From: Micromonospora sp. CP22
Lineage (GTDB): Bacteria; Actinomycetota; Actinomycetes; Mycobacteriales; Micromonosporaceae
Assembly: GCF_009712475.1 (NCBI RefSeq)
Contig: NZ_VCJO01000012.1
Location: 65,733 to 129,732 of the forward strand
DNA length: 64,000 nt
Direction of reading: 5' to 3'
Below the pieces are notes generated by a model. The model was not told the origin of the DNA. It saw nothing but the letters and a program-made list of their open reading frames with translations, and made no database searches. Position numbers and translations under genes: made by a program. Position 1 is the first letter of the stretch; every line of letters begins with the position of its first letter. Positions 7,965 through 15,990 of the stretch are shown piece after piece.

Positions 7965-9245
7965 ATGCTCGACATGGAGTTGATCCGGAAGGATCGCGAC
8001 GCGGTGGCGGCCGCGCTGGCGAAGCGGCTGGACGCCGCCGAGGTCGACCGGGCGCTGGAGGAGATCCAGCAGCTCGACCGGGAGCGTCGCCGGCTGATCA
8101 GTGAGATCGACGGGGAACGTCAGCGCCGCAAGGCCGAGGCTCGGGCGTACGCGCAGGCGAAGCGGGCCGGTGTCGAGCCGCAGGTGACCTCGGAAGCCGG
8201 TCGTCGGCAGGTCGCCGAGTTGGAGGCGGAACTCGACGAGGTGCAGGCGCGGCTGCGTAGCACCATGAGTGAGCTGCCCAACCTGCCCGCCGACGACGTG
8301 GTGGCCGGCGGCAAGGAGGCCAACCGGGTGGTGAAGACCTTCGGTGCGCCACCGGCCATCGAGAAGGTCCGCGACCACGTCGAGCTGAGCCGGATGCTGG
8401 GTCTGGTCGACCACGAACGCGGCGTCAAGCTGGGCGGCTCCGGCTTCTGGATGTACACCGGGCTGGGTGCCCGGCTGGAGTGGGCGCTGATCAACTGGCT
8501 GGTCGAGCGGAACATCGAGGCCGGTTACGAGTTCCTCCTCCCCCCGCACCTGCTGCTGGACAGCGCCGGTTTCGCCGCCGGTCAGTTCCCCAAGTTCTAC
8601 GACGACGTCTACCACCTGGACAAGCAGTCCGCGCCGCGTGGCCAGTTCCTGCTGCCGACGGCGGAGACGGCGATCCTCGGGGCGTACCAGGACGAGATCC
8701 TGGAGACCTCGAAGCTGCCGTTGAAGGTGTTCGCGTACACCCCGTGCTATCGGCGCGAGGCGGCCGGTTCGCACTCCGACGAGCGGGGCACCGTCCGGGG
8801 CCACCAGTTCAACAAGGTGGAGATCTTCCAGTTCACCCTGCCCGAGCAGGCCGACGCCGCGCTGGAGCAGATGGTCACCCACGCGGAGAGCCTGGTCGAG
8901 GCGTTGGGCCTGCACTACCAGCGCAGCCTGCTCGCCGCCGGTGACTCCAGCGCGTCGATGCGCAAGACCCTCGACATCGAGGTGTGGATGCCCAGCACCG
9001 GCAAGTACAAGGAGGTCTCGTCGGTCTCCTGGGGCGGTGACTACCAGGCCCGCCGGGCGGCTGTCCGCTACCGCGAGCCGGGCGGCAAGCAGACCCGTTT
9101 CGTGCACACGCTCAACGGTTCCGCGCTGGCCACCAGCCGCCTCTACCCGGCCATCCTGGAACAGTTCCAGCAGCCGGACGGCTCAGTCCTGGTGCCGGAG
9201 GTCCTCCGCGACCGGCTGGGCACCGACCGTCTCACTCCTCGCTGA
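7965..9245 (+). CDS. serS: Seryl-tRNA synthetase
   Basis: This 426-residue protein charges tRNA-Ser (and tRNA-Sec where present) with serine in the cytoplasm. The N-terminal 110 residues form the long antiparallel coiled-coil arm that contacts the tRNA. The class II core follows, with motif 2 (Tyr-Arg-Arg-Glu-Ala-Gly ... Arg-Gly-His-Gln-Phe-Asn-Lys-Val-Glu) and motif 3 (Asn-Gly-Ser-Ala-Leu-Ala-Thr-Ser-Arg). Length is normal. The start ATG 7965 (Met-Leu-Asp) agrees with actinobacterial SerRS; another ATG is nine bases downstream. A possible -10 hexamer TAGCAT lies at 7917-7922. Its last 63 bases overlap the 3' end of the convergent ccdA-type gene. Confidence 0.97.
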   Translation: MLDMELIRKDRDAVAAALAKRLDAAEVDRALEEIQQLDRERRRLISEIDGERQRRKAEARAYAQAKRAGVEPQVTSEAGRRQVAELEAELDEVQARLRSTMSELPNLPADDVVAGGKEANRVVKTFGAPPAIEKVRDHVELSRMLGLVDHERGVKLGGSGFWMYTGLGARLEWALINWLVERNIEAGYEFLLPPHLLLDSAGFAAGQFPKFYDDVYHLDKQSAPRGQFLLPTAETAILGAYQDEILETSKLPLKVFAYTPCYRREAAGSHSDERGTVRGHQFNKVEIFQFTLPEQADAALEQMVTHAESLVEALGLHYQRSLLAAGDSSASMRKTLDIEVWMPSTGKYKEVSSVSWGGDYQARRAAVRYREPGGKQTRFVHTLNGSALATSRLYPAILEQFQQPDGSVLVPEVLRDRLGTDRLTPR

Positions 9246-10163
9246 CCGGACCGCTGGCGTTCCCGGCCGGCGCGCACGCTCGGTGCGCGCCGGCTCGGTG
9301 TTAATAAGGGGCCCTTTCTCTACCGCAGGCGTTAACAAGGTGCCCTTCCTTCTCAGCAGGGCGGTGAGGAGGAGGGCGGCGAGCAGGGTGGTGAGGGTGG
9401 TGGGGCCGGCGGCCGTGATGGTGTCGGCCAGCCAGCGCTGGAGGCTGGCGGCGGTGGTCACCAGCGGGTCGGTCAGGGCCTCACGGTTGCCGGCGGCCAG
9501 CCGCACCTCGTACCAGCCGTACCAGGCGACGTAGCCACCGGCGAGCAGCAGCACCAGTCCGCTGAGCCGGGGAGCCCAGGCGCCGGCCCCGCGCAGCCGG
9601 GCCACCACCTCGCCGCGCAGCAGCGCCACGCCGAGCGCGGCCACCGCCACCACCAGCCCCATCCCGAGGGCGTACGCGCCGAACAGCACCAGCCCGCGTG
9701 CCGTCGAGCCAGCCTGGAGGCTGGTCACCACGGTCGCCAGGAACGGCGCGATGGCGCAGCCCAGCGAGGCCGTCGCGTAGGCCATCCCGAACAGCACCAT
9801 GGACGGCAGCGAACGGGTCAACCGGGGTGCCCGGGCCAGCGGGCGGGGCGTCGGCAGTCGCCGACCGGCGAGCAGCCAGCACCCGAGCAGCACCAGCAGC
9901 ACGCCCAGGCCCACGGTGAACCAGGGCAGCCGGGGCCGCAGCCAGCCGGCGACGGGGGCCAGCAGCAGCCCGAAGGCACCGAACACCAGGACGTACCCGA
10001 GGGTGAGCGCGCCCGCGGCGGTCAGCGCCCGACCGACGGCCCCCCGGGTGTCGGCGCTGCCGGCAACCAGCAGCGACAGGTACGCGGGCAGCATCGCGAA
10101 GCCGCACGGGTTGACCGCGCCGAGCATGCCCGCCGTCAGGGCGAGCAGCAGCGGCGCTTCCAT
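9183..10163 (-). CDS. Cytochrome c biogenesis protein CcdA-like thiol transporter, with odd C-terminal tail
   Basis: This 326-residue membrane protein starts at ATG 10163, overlapping the stop of the upstream redoxin gene (ATGA). About six membrane helices are visible. The redox cysteines lie in Asn-Pro-Cys-Gly-Phe-Ala-Met-Leu-Pro (Cys20) and Leu-Gly-Cys-Ala-Ile-Ala-Pro (Cys135), matching the CcdA/DsbD-core pattern of transferring electrons from cytoplasmic thioredoxin across the membrane. The likely partner is the TlpA-like lipoprotein encoded just upstream. The last 60 or so residues are not part of the family: they are translated from the intergenic repeat pair at 9300-9354, the serS terminator hairpin and the antisense end of serS, so the original stop appears to have been lost. 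Confidence 0.85.
   Translation of the reverse strand: MEAPLLLALTAGMLGAVNPCGFAMLPAYLSLLVAGSADTRGAVGRALTAAGALTLGYVLVFGAFGLLLAPVAGWLRPRLPWFTVGLGVLLVLLGCWLLAGRRLPTPRPLARAPRLTRSLPSMVLFGMAYATASLGCAIAPFLATVVTSLQAGSTARGLVLFGAYALGMGLVVAVAALGVALLRGEVVARLRGAGAWAPRLSGLVLLLAGGYVAWYGWYEVRLAAGNREALTDPLVTTAASLQRWLADTITAAGPTTLTTLLAALLLTALLRRKGTLLTPAVEKGPLINTEPARTERARRPGTPAVRSARSETVGAQPVAEDLRHQD
9266..9294. terminator. serS terminator hairpin
   Basis: A 12-bp perfect stem (9266-9277 with 9283-9294) encloses a 5-base loop. It begins 20 bases after the serS stop. It lies inside the reading frame of the convergent ccdA-like gene, so on the minus strand it is translated. No T-run follows. Confidence 0.75.
9300..9354. 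repeat. Two diverged copies of a Micromonosporaceae-type 25-bp intergenic element
   Basis: Copy 1 is at 9300-9324 and copy 2 at 9331-9354. Both follow the pattern GTTAA(T/C)AAGG(G/T)GCCCTT(T/C)CT. From memory, this element is scattered through intergenic regions of Micromonospora and Salinispora genomes; the count in this genome would have to be checked. Here it lies between convergent genes and has been absorbed into the C-terminus of the CcdA-like protein. Confidence 0.6.
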
Positions 10164-10744
10164 CAGGCCGCCAGCGCGGTCACCCGGCGGGTGAGGTCCT
10201 CGCCGTCCAGCCAACCCTTGTGGATCACCCGTCCGTCCCGGTCGATGATCACGAAGGTGCTCTGCTCGACGACCTCGAAGCGCCGCCAGAGCACCCCCGC
10301 CCGGTCCTCGATCTGCGGCATCGGACCCAGTTCGAACTCGGTGACGAAGTCGGTCATCGCCTTGCGTTCGCCGAGCCCCGCCACGCCGATGATCGGCACG
10401 GTCGTCCGGAAGCCCGGCTCGATCTCGGCGATGGTCCACGCCTGACTGGCGCAGCTGGCGCACCAGGGCGCCCAGAACCAGAGCACCACCGGGCGTCCGG
10501 CCAGGGTGGCCGCGTCGAAGGCCGCGCCGGTCAGGGTCGTGCCGGTGAACCGCAGAGTGTCCGGCACCGGAGCAGCGGGTCCGGTCGGCGAGGACGCCGG
10601 GTCAGCCGGAGCGGACGCCGCGCTGTCGGCCGGTGGGGCCGCCGCTACGTCCGGTCCGCCGCATCCGGCGGTGGCCAGCACCACGGCGAGCAGGGCGGCA
10701 GTGACCGTGCCGGTTCGCCGTACCGGCGAAGTGACCGACCCCAT
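10163..10744 (-). CDS. TlpA/redoxin-like extracytoplasmic thioredoxin lipoprotein
   Basis: The start is taken as ATG 10744, giving 193 residues. The longer open frame (to 10852) adds a leader without signal-peptide character. The N-terminus has Arg-Arg, a hydrophobic core and a Cys at residue 28 in Thr-Ala-Gly-Cys-Gly-Gly, an imperfect lipobox. A Pro/Ala/Ser-rich spacer (30-60) precedes a thioredoxin domain with the redox motif Trp-Cys-Ala-Ser-Cys (Cys95, Cys98) and a later Thr-Phe-Val-Ile-Ile-Asp strand. Proteins like this reduce or oxidise cysteines outside the membrane and receive electrons from CcdA, which is encoded immediately downstream with a 3-base overlap. It is the third gene of a four-gene leftward operon. 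Confidence 0.83.
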   Translation of the reverse strand: MGSVTSPVRRTGTVTAALLAVVLATAGCGGPDVAAAPPADSAASAPADPASSPTGPAAPVPDTLRFTGTTLTGAAFDAATLAGRPVVLWFWAPWCASCASQAWTIAEIEPGFRTTVPIIGVAGLGERKAMTDFVTEFELGPMPQIEDRAGVLWRRFEVVEQSTFVIIDRDGRVIHKGWLDGEDLTRRVTALAA

Positions 10745-10856
10745 CGGCGTCTCCTTCGGTCCGCTCGCCCGGCAGCCGGGCGGCCACGCCACCATCCGGC
10801 GGCACTTGGAGGGTGAGGAGGCGCGCCCGCAGCAGGACGGCCCCGCACCCACGCGC

Positions 10857-12323
10857 TCAGGCCTTGGTCAGCCGCAGCGCCAGCTCCGGGCAGACCTTGA
10901 CCGCCTTCACCGCGCCCTCCCGCAACCAGGTCGGCACCGGGGTGGGCGGGAAGGCGGGGTATCCGTTCTGGTCGAGCCGGATGAAGTCCGGCACCACGTG
11001 GGCGCAGAGACCGTGCCCGTCGCAGCGGGACCAGTCCAGGACCAGCTTCTGCGGGTCCGGGTCGGGGGCACCGGGCAGGCCCATCATGCCCTTGACCCGT
11101 CGACCGCAGCCCTCGCCGGTGGTGTGCTTCTTCAGGTCCTCGGCGAAGACCTCCATCGCCGAGAGCGCGAACCGGGACGTACCGTCGGGGTGGCTGCACG
11201 CGCCTCGACCCTTGACGTCCCCGGCGGCGGCCCGCACGACCTCCACCGGCGCACTGCCGGAGACCGCCAGGTCGACGGCGCGGGCCAGGTCGGGCAGTCC
11301 CCGCTTGCACGGGCCGCACTGCCCGGCGGACTCACCGGCCAGGTAGCGCACCACCTGCGCCGCCTCACCGAGCGGGCAGGTGTCGTTGGCGAGCGGGACG
11401 ATGATGCCCGCGCCGAGCGTGCCACCGACCGCGGCGAGTCCCTTGCGGGAGACCTCGGCCTTCTCCGCCGCCTCCCGGGTGATCCACTTGCCGTGGTAGC
11501 CGCCCATCAGGATGCCGGGGCCGTCCGGCACCTCGCACAGTTCGAGGATCTCGGCCAACGGGGTGCCGGCCGCGCACTCCACCACCGCGTGCCGCTTCGC
11601 CGCGCCGGTGACGCTGAGCAGCACCGTGCCGGGTTCGTCGTCGGTGCCGAGCGCGGCGTACTCGTACGGGCCGAGGCGGGCGGCGATCGCCATCTGGGAG
11701 TACGTCTCGGCGTTCGACAGCAGGGTCGGCAGTCCGCCGACGCCGGAGTCGCTGGAACGCTTCTTGGTGCCGGGCGGGATGTGCGGCAGCCCGTTGATCC
11801 CGTTCACCAACGCGCCACCCTCACCGCTGATGAAGCGGTGCGGCACCGTCACGACGCTGGTCGGCGCGGGCATCCGGCGCTCGTCCAGAGCCTCCATCAG
11901 GGAGTCCCGGCCCACCAGGTCGTCGGCCACGCAGAGCACGATCTCCTCGGCGTCCAGTGCGAACGCGGCCAGCGCGGCACCGTCGAGGATCAGGTGCGGC
12001 GCCCGGGTGAGCAGGACCTTGTCCTTCCAGCTGGCCGGTTCCCCCTCGGTGGCGTTGACCACCACGACGGGCGGCAGGTCCTGGCGTTCGCAGGATTCCA
12101 GCACCGCCCGCAGCTTCCTGGCGAACGGGAAGCCGGCTCCGCCCTTGCCCTTGAGTTGGATGCCCTCGGCCAGACGCAGCAGGTTGGACGGTTCCATCGG
12201 GCTGATCGGGCCGTGCACCATCTCGTGGGCGCGCAGGTCGAGGCGACCGAACTCGGCGAACCCCGCAGTGAGCCGGGGCTCACCGACGGCGGCCACCGGG
12301 GGGACGGTGGTCCGCATGGTCAC
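10857..12323 (-). CDS. NuoF-like flavo-iron-sulfur protein with C-terminal ferredoxin domain
   Basis: This 488-residue protein resembles the NADH-binding subunit of complex I but is encoded away from any nuo cluster. The FMN/NADH motif Gly-Lys-Gly-Gly-Ala-Gly-Phe-Pro and the Asn-Ala-Thr-Glu-Gly-Glu-Pro segment are present, followed by an SLBB-like region. The N3 cluster motif reads Glu-Ser-Ala-Gly-Gln-Cys-Gly-Pro-Cys with a distant Cys, so the first of the four usual cysteines is an alanine. The last 75 residues form a ferredoxin with Cys-x5-Cys and a late Val-Cys-Pro-Glu. It overlaps the cytochrome-b-like gene by ATGA and presumably exchanges electrons between a soluble donor and that membrane protein. 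The donor is not identifiable here. Confidence 0.8.
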   Translation of the reverse strand: MTMRTTVPPVAAVGEPRLTAGFAEFGRLDLRAHEMVHGPISPMEPSNLLRLAEGIQLKGKGGAGFPFARKLRAVLESCERQDLPPVVVVNATEGEPASWKDKVLLTRAPHLILDGAALAAFALDAEEIVLCVADDLVGRDSLMEALDERRMPAPTSVVTVPHRFISGEGGALVNGINGLPHIPPGTKKRSSDSGVGGLPTLLSNAETYSQMAIAARLGPYEYAALGTDDEPGTVLLSVTGAAKRHAVVECAAGTPLAEILELCEVPDGPGILMGGYHGKWITREAAEKAEVSRKGLAAVGGTLGAGIIVPLANDTCPLGEAAQVVRYLAGESAGQCGPCKRGLPDLARAVDLAVSGSAPVEVVRAAAGDVKGRGACSHPDGTSRFALSAMEVFAEDLKKHTTGEGCGRRVKGMMGLPGAPDPDPQKLVLDWSRCDGHGLCAHVVPDFIRLDQNGYPAFPPTPVPTWLREGAVKAVKVCPELALRLTKA

Positions 12324-14101
12324 TTGGCCTCACCTCGCAGCCCGGCCCAGTACGCGCCGTCCACCGAGTCCGGGTCGGCCCGGCGGCGACGCCGGCTCTC
12401 CCCCGACGAGGCGCGGCGGGCCCGCCGGGAGGCCAGGTCGACCAGGGTGGGGGTGTCGTCGTCGTCCACGACATCCTCCGGGGTGTACCGGGCCGGCGGA
12501 CGCCAGTAGTCGGTCTCCGCCTCCGGCAGGTCGGCCTCGGCGCTGTGCCGTCCGCCGCCGCTACGCGGCGCGGCCGAGATCGGCGAGCCTGAGATGGGCG
12601 CGCCGGAGATCGGATCGACCGAGATCGGGGCGGTGGACTCCCACCGACGCGGGCTGTCCCAGGGCTCCTCCGGCTCGTCCTGGACGCGCGGCGGGGCCGA
12701 GTACCGGCTGCCGACCTCGGTCCGGGACCGACGGGGTCGGCCGTACTCCTCCTCGTCCTCGTCGCGGCGGCGACGCACCGGCGCCTCGTACTCCATCAGG
12801 TCCTCGTCGCGGCGGGACGCGCGGCGGCCCACCGGCTCGCGCTCCTCCTCGCGCCGCGACCGGCGGCGGGTCGGTTCCTCGTCGCGCCGTGACCGGCGGC
12901 CCACCGGTTCCAGGTCGTCCTCGACCCGCGAACGCCGCCCGGTGCTCTCGATGTCCTCGTCCCGACGGGAGCGCCGGCTGGTCGGCTCCGCGTCGCGTCG
13001 ACGGCGTACGACCGGCTCCAACGCCTCGGTCTCGCGGCGCACGACCCGCTCCAGTTCCTCCTCCTCGCGGCGCGAGGCACGCCGGACGACCGGCTCGAAC
13101 TCCTCGTCGCGAAGGTCCCGCTCACGCAGGGTGCCCGGCTCGGGGACCATCGGCACGGCGAACCGCTCCGGATCGTTGCGCCGGATGGTGGGGCTGGCCC
13201 AGGTGCCGGAGGTGCTGTCGGCCCAACTGGTGTCCCGACGGACGCGCTTCTCGCGACCGTCGTCGGCGTCGCCACGTCGGCCGGTGATGGTGCCGAGCAG
13301 CGTCTTGCCCCGGGTCTCCTCGGTGGACTTGCTGCCGCTCATCACCTCGTTCAGGACGGCGGCCTGCTGCTGCTCGCGGCTGCGCCGTTGCAGGGTGACC
13401 GAGAGGCGGACCATCAGGGCGAGCACCACCAGCACCACGCAGGCGAAGTAGCTCAGGCTCACCCAGGTGGCGGGCGGGCGGCCGGCGAGAAGACCGTGGA
13501 AGATGGCGAACGGCCAGGAGACGTACGCCATGGAGTGCAGCGCGCGCCACACCCACTTCGGGCCGACGTCGGCGAAGCGGGCGCGGATGACGCCGGTCCA
13601 GAGCACACCCACCATGAGCAGCGCGGCGATGGTGCCGAGTCCGACGTAGAGGCCCCGACCACCGACGAACGGCACGGCGGCGTCGGTCACTCCCGCCCGA
13701 CCGCTGGCGATCTTCGTGATGACGTGGAAGAGCAGCCCCGCCACGCCGAGGATGCCGGTGGCCCGGTGCGCGGACTGTAACAGCACCCGGTGCCGGATGA
13801 GCAGCACCAGCCGGTCGGTGGCGAGCAGGCCCATCATCACCGTGAGGCTCAGCGCGACCAACGCGATCACGCCGGCGAAGAACTCGGTGAAGAAGAAGCC
13901 CATCGCGTACATCGTCTGGCCCGCGCCGGTGAGCATCGTCAACGCCCACAACGCGGCCAGCCCGGACGCGGAGAGCGCCAGGATCTGGCTGCGGGACCAG
14001 ACGCGGATCCCTCGACTGCTGCTGCTGGTACGGACGGCAGCCGCCTTCTCGTTCTGCGTAGCCCGGGCCATCTGCTCCTCGATCGTCTCGCGGCGGCGCA
14101 C
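12320..14101 (-). CDS. Ferric-reductase/cytochrome b-like membrane protein with long charged tail
   Basis: This 593-residue protein has two halves. Residues about 35-235 contain six membrane helices with His residues in helices (for example His-Arg-Ala-Thr-Gly, Leu-Phe-His-Val, Leu-His-Ser-Met, Phe-His-Gly-Leu) that could ligate two haems, as in ferric-reductase-like transmembrane domains. Residues about 250-593 are disordered, with many Arg-Arg-x-Arg/Asp-Glu-Glu repeats and a Pro-Ile-Ser-Gly repeat. The partner is the NuoF-like ferredoxin fusion, overlapped by four bases. The GTG at 14101 gives the longest protein; ATG 14071 is an alternative. The function is probably transmembrane electron transfer; the acceptor is unknown. 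Confidence 0.75.
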   Translation of the reverse strand: MRRRETIEEQMARATQNEKAAAVRTSSSSRGIRVWSRSQILALSASGLAALWALTMLTGAGQTMYAMGFFFTEFFAGVIALVALSLTVMMGLLATDRLVLLIRHRVLLQSAHRATGILGVAGLLFHVITKIASGRAGVTDAAVPFVGGRGLYVGLGTIAALLMVGVLWTGVIRARFADVGPKWVWRALHSMAYVSWPFAIFHGLLAGRPPATWVSLSYFACVVLVVLALMVRLSVTLQRRSREQQQAAVLNEVMSGSKSTEETRGKTLLGTITGRRGDADDGREKRVRRDTSWADSTSGTWASPTIRRNDPERFAVPMVPEPGTLRERDLRDEEFEPVVRRASRREEEELERVVRRETEALEPVVRRRRDAEPTSRRSRRDEDIESTGRRSRVEDDLEPVGRRSRRDEEPTRRRSRREEEREPVGRRASRRDEDLMEYEAPVRRRRDEDEEEYGRPRRSRTEVGSRYSAPPRVQDEPEEPWDSPRRWESTAPISVDPISGAPISGSPISAAPRSGGGRHSAEADLPEAETDYWRPPARYTPEDVVDDDDTPTLVDLASRRARRASSGESRRRRRADPDSVDGAYWAGLRGEAK

Positions 14102-14243
14102 CGCCGGCCGACCTGTTCCCCACTCCAGTACGCAGCGCGGCCCCGGTCGGATCAGTGTTCACGAAAAAAATCTCGACGAGTTGTCGAACCGCCCCGCCCG
14201 CTGGCGCGTGTAACGCGCGTTCCGCCGCCGCCAGCGCCACTCA

Positions 14244-14273
14244 TTGACAGGCGTTGAAACCCGCTTGTAATCT
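14244..14273 (+). promoter_or_regulatory. Probable housekeeping-type promoter of the amylase gene
   Basis: TTGACA at 14244-14249 and TAATCT at 14268-14273 are separated by 18 bases, close to the -35/-10 consensus of the main actinomycete sigma factor. The surrounding 60 bases are much more AT-rich than the rest of the window. The promoter lies about 90 bases upstream of the amylase start. Confidence 0.65.
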
Positions 14274-14290
14274 TTCCGCAATTTTTCAGC

Positions 14291-14302
14291 CTTGATTGCA
14301 AG
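14291..14302 (+). promoter_or_regulatory. Possible LacI/MalR-type operator
   Basis: CTTGATTGCAAG is an imperfect dyad just downstream of the predicted -10 box. Streptomyces MalR operators in amylase promoters contain CTTGCAAG-like repeats, so a maltose-responsive repressor could bind here. The match is partial. Confidence 0.35.
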
Positions 14303-14362
14303 ATCTGGGCAACCCGTGCCATCTCCCCCGTCCCCCGTCCCCCGTCCCCCTTGGAGCCCCCG

Positions 14363-15808
14363 ATGCGCAAACGTCGACTCCACCCGGCGATCGCCCTCGC
14401 CGTGATCGCCGGCCTCCTCGCCCCCGGCGTGGTGACCGCACCCCCGGCGGTCGCCGCCCCGACCGGCGGCAAGAAGGTCATCGCCAACCTCTTCGAGTGG
14501 AACTGGCCCTCGGTCGCCAGCGAGTGCGGCAGCACGCTCGGCCCGAAGGGCTACGGCTTCGTCCAGGTGTCACCACCACAGGAGCACGTACGCGGCAACC
14601 AGTGGTGGGTGGCCTACCAGCCGGTCAGCTACCGGATCGAGTCCCGCAAGGGCACCCGCGCACAGTTCAAGTCCATGGTCGACGCCTGCCACGCGGCCGG
14701 CGTGAAAGTGATCGTCGACGCGGTCATCAACCACATGTCCGGCCAGGACAACGGCGGCGTCGGCTGGGCCGGCTCGTCCTACCAGCACCACGTCTACCCC
14801 GGCATCTACCAGGCGCAGGACTTCCACTACTGCGGTCGCAACGGCAACAACGACATCGTCAACTACCACGACCGGTACGAGGTGCAGAACTGCGAGCTGG
14901 TCAACCTCTCCGACCTGAAGACGGAGTCGGACTACGTCCGCTCCCGGCTGGCCGCATACCTCAACGACCTGCTGTCGCTCGGCGTGGACGGGTTCCGGTT
15001 GGACGCCAGCAAGCACATGCCGGCGGCCGACATCGGCAACATCCTCAGCCGACTCAGCCGACCGGCGTACATCGTGCAGGAGGTCATCTACGGCGCGGGC
15101 GAGCCGATCACGCCGAACGAGTACACCGGCAACGGCGACGTGCACGAGTTCCGCTACGGCAAGGACCTGGCCCGGGTGTTCCGCTCCGAGCGGCTCGCGT
15201 ACCTGCGCAACTTCGGTGAGGGCTGGGGCCACCTGCCCAGCGGCGTCGCCTCGGTCTTCGTTGACAACCACGACACCCAGCGCGACGACGGCGGGGTGCT
15301 CACCTACCGGGACCGGGGCATCTACGCACTGGCGAACGCGTTCATGCTGGCCTGGCCGTACGGCTCCCCGACGGTGATGTCGAGCTACACCTTCAACAAC
15401 CGGGACGCCGGACCACCCTCGGACGGCAACAACAAGACGCACAACACGGTCTGCTACTCCGGCTGGGAGTGCGAGCACCGCTGGCAGGTGATCGCGAACA
15501 TGGTCGGCTTCCGCAACGCCACCGAGGGCGCCGGGGTCAGCAACTGGTACGACAACGGCAACAACCACATCGCCTTCAGCCGTACGGGCCGCGGTTACAT
15601 CACCATCAACCACGAGGGCTCGGCGATCAACGGCCGCTCCTACTACACCGGTCTCCCGGCTGGCCGCTACTGCGACGTCATCCACGGCACCTTCACCAAC
15701 GGCACCTGCTCCGGCCCGGTCATCACCGTCGACGCCAACGGCTGGTTCTCCGCCAACATCCCCGCCCACGACGCCCTAGCCATCCACCAAACCGCCCGCC
15801 TCCCCTAA
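14363..15808 (+). CDS. Secreted alpha-amylase (GH13)
   Basis: This 481-residue enzyme hydrolyses alpha-1,4 bonds in starch outside the cell. The start is ATG 14363, with TTGGAG at 14351-14356 as ribosome binding site. The first 32 residues are a signal peptide (Arg-Lys-Arg-Arg, hydrophobic core, Ala-Ala-Pro cleavage region). Catalytic residues in the GH13 motifs are Asp214 (Gly-Phe-Arg-Leu-Asp-Ala-Ser-Lys-His), Glu240 (Val-Gln-Glu-Val) and Asp304 (Val-Asp-Asn-His-Asp-Thr-Gln). Asp119 of Val-Asp-Ala-Val-Ile-Asn-His is also in place. The C-terminal all-beta domain is present, but there is no CBM20 starch-binding domain as in some Streptomyces amylases. The gene is monocistronic and ends before a long hairpin. 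Confidence 0.95.
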   Translation: MRKRRLHPAIALAVIAGLLAPGVVTAPPAVAAPTGGKKVIANLFEWNWPSVASECGSTLGPKGYGFVQVSPPQEHVRGNQWWVAYQPVSYRIESRKGTRAQFKSMVDACHAAGVKVIVDAVINHMSGQDNGGVGWAGSSYQHHVYPGIYQAQDFHYCGRNGNNDIVNYHDRYEVQNCELVNLSDLKTESDYVRSRLAAYLNDLLSLGVDGFRLDASKHMPAADIGNILSRLSRPAYIVQEVIYGAGEPITPNEYTGNGDVHEFRYGKDLARVFRSERLAYLRNFGEGWGHLPSGVASVFVDNHDTQRDDGGVLTYRDRGIYALANAFMLAWPYGSPTVMSSYTFNNRDAGPPSDGNNKTHNTVCYSGWECEHRWQVIANMVGFRNATEGAGVSNWYDNGNNHIAFSRTGRGYITINHEGSAINGRSYYTGLPAGRYCDVIHGTFTNGTCSGPVITVDANGWFSANIPAHDALAIHQTARLP

Positions 15809-15836
15809 CCCCCACCCCACCCCACCCCCCACCCCG

Positions 15837-15904
15837 CCGTGTTGATCAAGAAGTTTGCGTCGGAATACGGCCCGAACGTGACCAAAACTTCTTGATCAAC
15901 ACGG
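15837..15904. terminator. Long hairpin with GTTGATCAAGAAGTTT arms
   Basis: The arms CCGTGTTGATCAAGAAGTTT (15837-15856) and their exact complement (15885-15904) form a 20-bp stem around a 28-base loop. Further C-rich/G-rich pairing lies outside (CCCCACCCCG against the G-run after 15904). It follows the amylase stop by 28 bases. Elements with the same arm sequence are, from memory, common after genes in Micromonospora, so this is both a terminator and a dispersed repeat. Confidence 0.7.
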
Positions 15905-15990
15905 AGGGGGTGGGGGGTTTGGGGGGGGTTGGGGAGGGGTTGGGGGGTAGGGTGGGTGGGTGGGGTTTTGGGGGGTTCTGGGGTCGCGGG
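15901..15990 (+). repeat. Extreme G-run tract (possible G-quadruplex) before the L,D-transpeptidase
   Basis: About 90 bases on the + strand consist almost only of G-runs of three to eight broken by single T, TT or A. The tract begins inside the terminator arm and runs through the predicted GTG start of the L,D-transpeptidase at 15960, where it encodes part of the N-terminus. Several G-quadruplexes could form. Confidence 0.7.

Noticed and set aside
10745..10852. 36-residue N-terminal extension of the TlpA-like protein
   Set aside because: The extension hides the signal peptide; ATG 10744 gives a normal lipoprotein leader.
12700..13100. GAGG/CGGCG-rich repetitive stretch considered as a repeat element
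   Set aside because: It is coding sequence for Arg/Glu-rich tail repeats of the cytochrome-b-like protein; imperfect and in frame.
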